In this document: piece by piece, positions 33,204 through 35,283 of the stretch | Layout: every line of letters begins with the position of its first letter | Position numbering within the stretch: position 1 is the first letter of the stretch | Assembly: GCF_039962115.1 (NCBI RefSeq) | Contig: NZ_JAMPKJ010000059.1 | Span: forward strand, 1-35,283 | Length of the DNA: 35,283 nucleotides | Reading direction: 5' to 3' | From: Funiculus sociatus GB2-C1 | GTDB lineage: Bacteria; Cyanobacteriota; Cyanobacteriia; Cyanobacteriales; FACHB-T130 | The notes under the pieces: model-generated | The model's database searches: none | Seen by the model: the letters and a program-made list of their open reading frames with translations, nothing else | What the model was told of the DNA's origin: nothing | Position numbers and translations under genes: made by a program

Positions 33204-33281
33204 GGGGGCTGGGGGCTGGGGACTAGGGACTAGGAACTAGGTAGGACTTTTTGCCAATCCCCAATCCCCAATCCTCAATTC
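33204..33281. repeat. STRR heptamer array between convergent genes
   Basis: The left half is 7-mers GGGGGCT, GGGGGCT, GGGGACT, AGGGACT, AGGAACT; the right half is repeated CCAATCC (33254-33274) then TCAATTC. ATTGGGG and CCCCAAT words can pair, so it may be a bidirectional terminator for the cytochrome gene and the ABC exporter. Confidence 0.7.
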
Positions 33282-35051
33282 CTAACTAAACTGTTGGGCA
33301 TAGAATCGCGCATAGCGATCGCCCTTTTCCAACAATTCTTGATGACTCCCCGATTCCAAAATCTGCCCCTGTTCCACCACTAAAATCCGATCGGCGCGGC
33401 GCACGGTGGCAAGGCGGTGGGCGATGATAAATACAGTCCGGTCTTGCATGATCCGTTCTAAGGCTTCTTGCACCAAAGCTTCAGATTCCGAATCCAGTGC
33501 TGATGTAGCTTCGTCGAGAATCAGAATTCTGGGGTTGAGTAAAACAGCACGCGCGATCGCAATCCTCTGTTTTTGCCCTCCCGACAAGTTCACCCCTCTT
33601 TCCCCCACCCAAGTGTAATAGCCTTGCGTCATTTGGCTAATAAACTGGTGGGCGTTAGCAATTTCGGCAGCAGCCTGAACATCTTTCAAGTCAAACTCAG
33701 CTTGACCAAAAGCAATATTCTGCGCGATCGTGCCAGAAAATAGAATAGTTTCTTGCGGCACAATACCAATTTGTCGCCGCAAACTCCGCAGCGTCACATC
33801 CTGAATATTGATCCCATCAATCAGAATTTCACCGCCATGAATGTCATAAAAGCGGGGTAGCAGATTCACCAAAGTAGTTTTACCCGCACCAGATGCCCCC
33901 ACCAAGGCAATCATTTCACCGGGTTGGACTAAAATACTCAAGTTTTTCAGAACTGGGGAATTGGGAATTAGGAAATCTACCTTTTCGCCCAGCCCTCTGT
34001 CGGCTGGAGACGGATAAGCAAAAGTAACATTCCGATATTCCACCTTTCCAGTAACTGGCGGAAGCACCTTTGCACTGGGCTTTTCCAGCACCGTCGGCTG
34101 AATTGCCATCAGTTCAAAAATCCGGTCAACTGATGCCTGACCTTGTTTAAACTCGTTGTAGTTACTTGTGAGATGGGCGATGGGGTCAATTAGCAACGCT
34201 ACAGCTGCGATATAACTAACAAATTCTGCCCCAGTCAAATTGCCGATAGAAATTTGCCAGCCGCCCAGGAAAAACAGCAGCAACACGCTCATCGCGTACA
34301 GAAATCCTACCACAGGGTTCTGAATCGCCTTCAGCCGTTCAGTTGCATACTTAGCTTTCCGATTTTCTTCAGCTTCCTGGGCAAAACGAGCAATTTCATA
34401 ATCTTGGGCGGCGAAAGCTTGCACCAGACGAATTCCGCTAAATACCTCTGTCAGCAAAGCCGATAAATTAGATACGTGATTTTGACTGCGGCGAGAAAAC
34501 TTCAGCATCTGTTCGCCAAACCAGCCAATTAAAACGCCCATTAGCGGTGCTACCAAAAAAGTTGCCAGCGTCAGCTGCCAGTTGAGATAAATCATGTAGC
34601 CCAACACGACTATTAGCTGCAACACACAGGGAATAAAGTCATGGAAAACTTTGTTCACTACCTCCCCAACCCGGTCGATATCTTCGGTGAGACGATAAGT
34701 TAAATCGCCTGTCTGTGTAGTTTCAAAATAGCCAAAGTTGAGGCGGTGTAGGTGAGTATAAACCTGTTTGCGTAAGTCAAAGGCCACGAAAAGGGCGGCT
34801 TTCGCCATCAGGGTATCCTGTCCATACATCAGAATTTTCTGGACTAGAAAAACCACGGCCAGCACTCCGGCTAACTGGGCCAGCGCCGCCATATCGCCCT
34901 GTCCAATGAAATTGGCGATTTTGCCTGCAAGTGCCGCCTGTATCGGCCAGAATACCGTAACCCCTAATGTGCAAGCAAAAGCCTGAGCAATGGTTTTCCA
35001 CTGAGGGCGGATGTATGGCAGTAGATGCCAATAACTAGAGCGCGTTTTCAA
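33282..35051 (-). CDS. ABC exporter, fused membrane and ATPase domains (MsbA/MdlB-like)
   Basis: 589 residues, a complete half-transporter. ABC transmembrane type-1 domain (six helices, about 15-300, with FGYFETTQTGDLTYRLTEDIDRV coupling region) and an ATPase domain (about 335-585): Walker A GASGAGKTT, Q-loop PQETILFSGT, signature LSGGQ (489-493), Walker B ILILDEATSALD (Glu514) and H-loop IIAHRLATVRRAD. It should work as a homodimer exporting lipids, peptides or drugs; the substrate cannot be told. The start is a TTG (MKTRSSYWHLLPYIRPQW); an AGGA lies about 12 bases upstream. Nothing supportable is seen between it and the right edge. Confidence 0.9.
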   Translation of the reverse strand: MKTRSSYWHLLPYIRPQWKTIAQAFACTLGVTVFWPIQAALAGKIANFIGQGDMAALAQLAGVLAVVFLVQKILMYGQDTLMAKAALFVAFDLRKQVYTHLHRLNFGYFETTQTGDLTYRLTEDIDRVGEVVNKVFHDFIPCVLQLIVVLGYMIYLNWQLTLATFLVAPLMGVLIGWFGEQMLKFSRRSQNHVSNLSALLTEVFSGIRLVQAFAAQDYEIARFAQEAEENRKAKYATERLKAIQNPVVGFLYAMSVLLLFFLGGWQISIGNLTGAEFVSYIAAVALLIDPIAHLTSNYNEFKQGQASVDRIFELMAIQPTVLEKPSAKVLPPVTGKVEYRNVTFAYPSPADRGLGEKVDFLIPNSPVLKNLSILVQPGEMIALVGASGAGKTTLVNLLPRFYDIHGGEILIDGINIQDVTLRSLRRQIGIVPQETILFSGTIAQNIAFGQAEFDLKDVQAAAEIANAHQFISQMTQGYYTWVGERGVNLSGGQKQRIAIARAVLLNPRILILDEATSALDSESEALVQEALERIMQDRTVFIIAHRLATVRRADRILVVEQGQILESGSHQELLEKGDRYARFYAQQFS

Positions 35052-35283
35052 GCCGTCACGTCCTGTAACAATCTTTTCCTTTGTTTGACGTTACCAGCTT
35101 TGCGGTGTTTCTGAGTAGTAGCGCTTGTACTTATAAGGCGGGAAAGATGCCCACCCCACAAGATAAGCCTGGCGTTGCTGAAAAGATAATGTTTTAGGCA
35201 GGCAGAGGAATCGTTCGATACAACAAAATAGTGCAGCAGTAACCGCAGCGAACACTTCAACATCTCAACCGACTTGGAGTAGC

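Noticed and set aside
35052-35283. Short minus-strand frame at the right edge
   Set aside because: It overlaps the start region of the ABC exporter, has no ribosome-binding site or recognisable sequence, and looks like non-coding leader.

Overview
The window is a stretch of cyanobacterial chromosome. HIP1 octamers (GCGATCGC) are frequent. It carries form-IB RuBisCO in the cyanobacterial order rbcL-rbcX-rbcS, petG of the cytochrome b6f complex, a CytM-like cytochrome, a Ycf51 protein, two DUF3370 proteins, and heptameric STRR-type repeats between genes. A 1403-residue secreted TPS-TPR-CHAT protein suggests a filamentous lineage, but that is inference.

Layout, left to right. 1-1806 is an accessory edge: the start of an IS630-type transposase running off the window, two small unrecognised reading frames, and a chimeric Uma2-derived gene interrupted at an A7 run. 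1931-4369 (minus) is the rbcL-rbcX-rbcS operon with its terminator. 4750-7425 (plus) holds a seven-repeat propeller protein, a small secreted protein and panB. 7505-10664 (minus) holds three unrecognised small genes and an MscS-type channel. 10926-14583 (plus) holds ahcY, a DedA protein and a DUF3370 protein. 14828-20478 (plus) holds the TPS-TPR-CHAT protein, an HNH nuclease, a SufU-type scaffold and Ycf51. 20619-23083 (plus) holds an iron-type dehydrogenase and a class I aminotransferase. 23178-28618 (minus) is the guanidine operon. 28833-30817 (minus) holds the second DUF3370 paralogue and a C15-type peptidase. 30952-32388 (plus) holds hisH and rsmD. 32425-35051 holds petG (minus), a cytochrome c (plus) and an ABC exporter (minus).

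The most coherent system is the guanidine operon. A guanidine-I (ykkC) riboswitch leader precedes a ureohydrolase of the Ni-dependent guanidine hydrolase type (GdmH). It is followed directly by a HypA-like and a HypB-like nickel-insertion protein (GhaA/GhaB), then a binding lipoprotein, a permease and an ATPase of the nitrate/taurine ABC family. Automated annotation would probably call these agmatinase, hydrogenase maturation and nitrate/sulfonate transport. Read with the riboswitch, they form one unit: import guanidine, load Ni into the hydrolase, release ammonia and urea. A perfect NtcA-type box (GTA-N8-TAC) lies about 90 bp upstream of the aptamer, so the operon may answer to both guanidine and nitrogen status. 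The aptamer's conserved 3' segment can also pair with a segment just downstream in a 14-bp alternative helix, a plausible switching element.

Other points of interest are the possible frameshift fusion at 384-1762, the secreted CHAT protein with an 18-bp in-frame minisatellite, the 28-bp perfect palindrome in front of hisH, and several long perfect hairpins acting as terminators or dispersed repeats.
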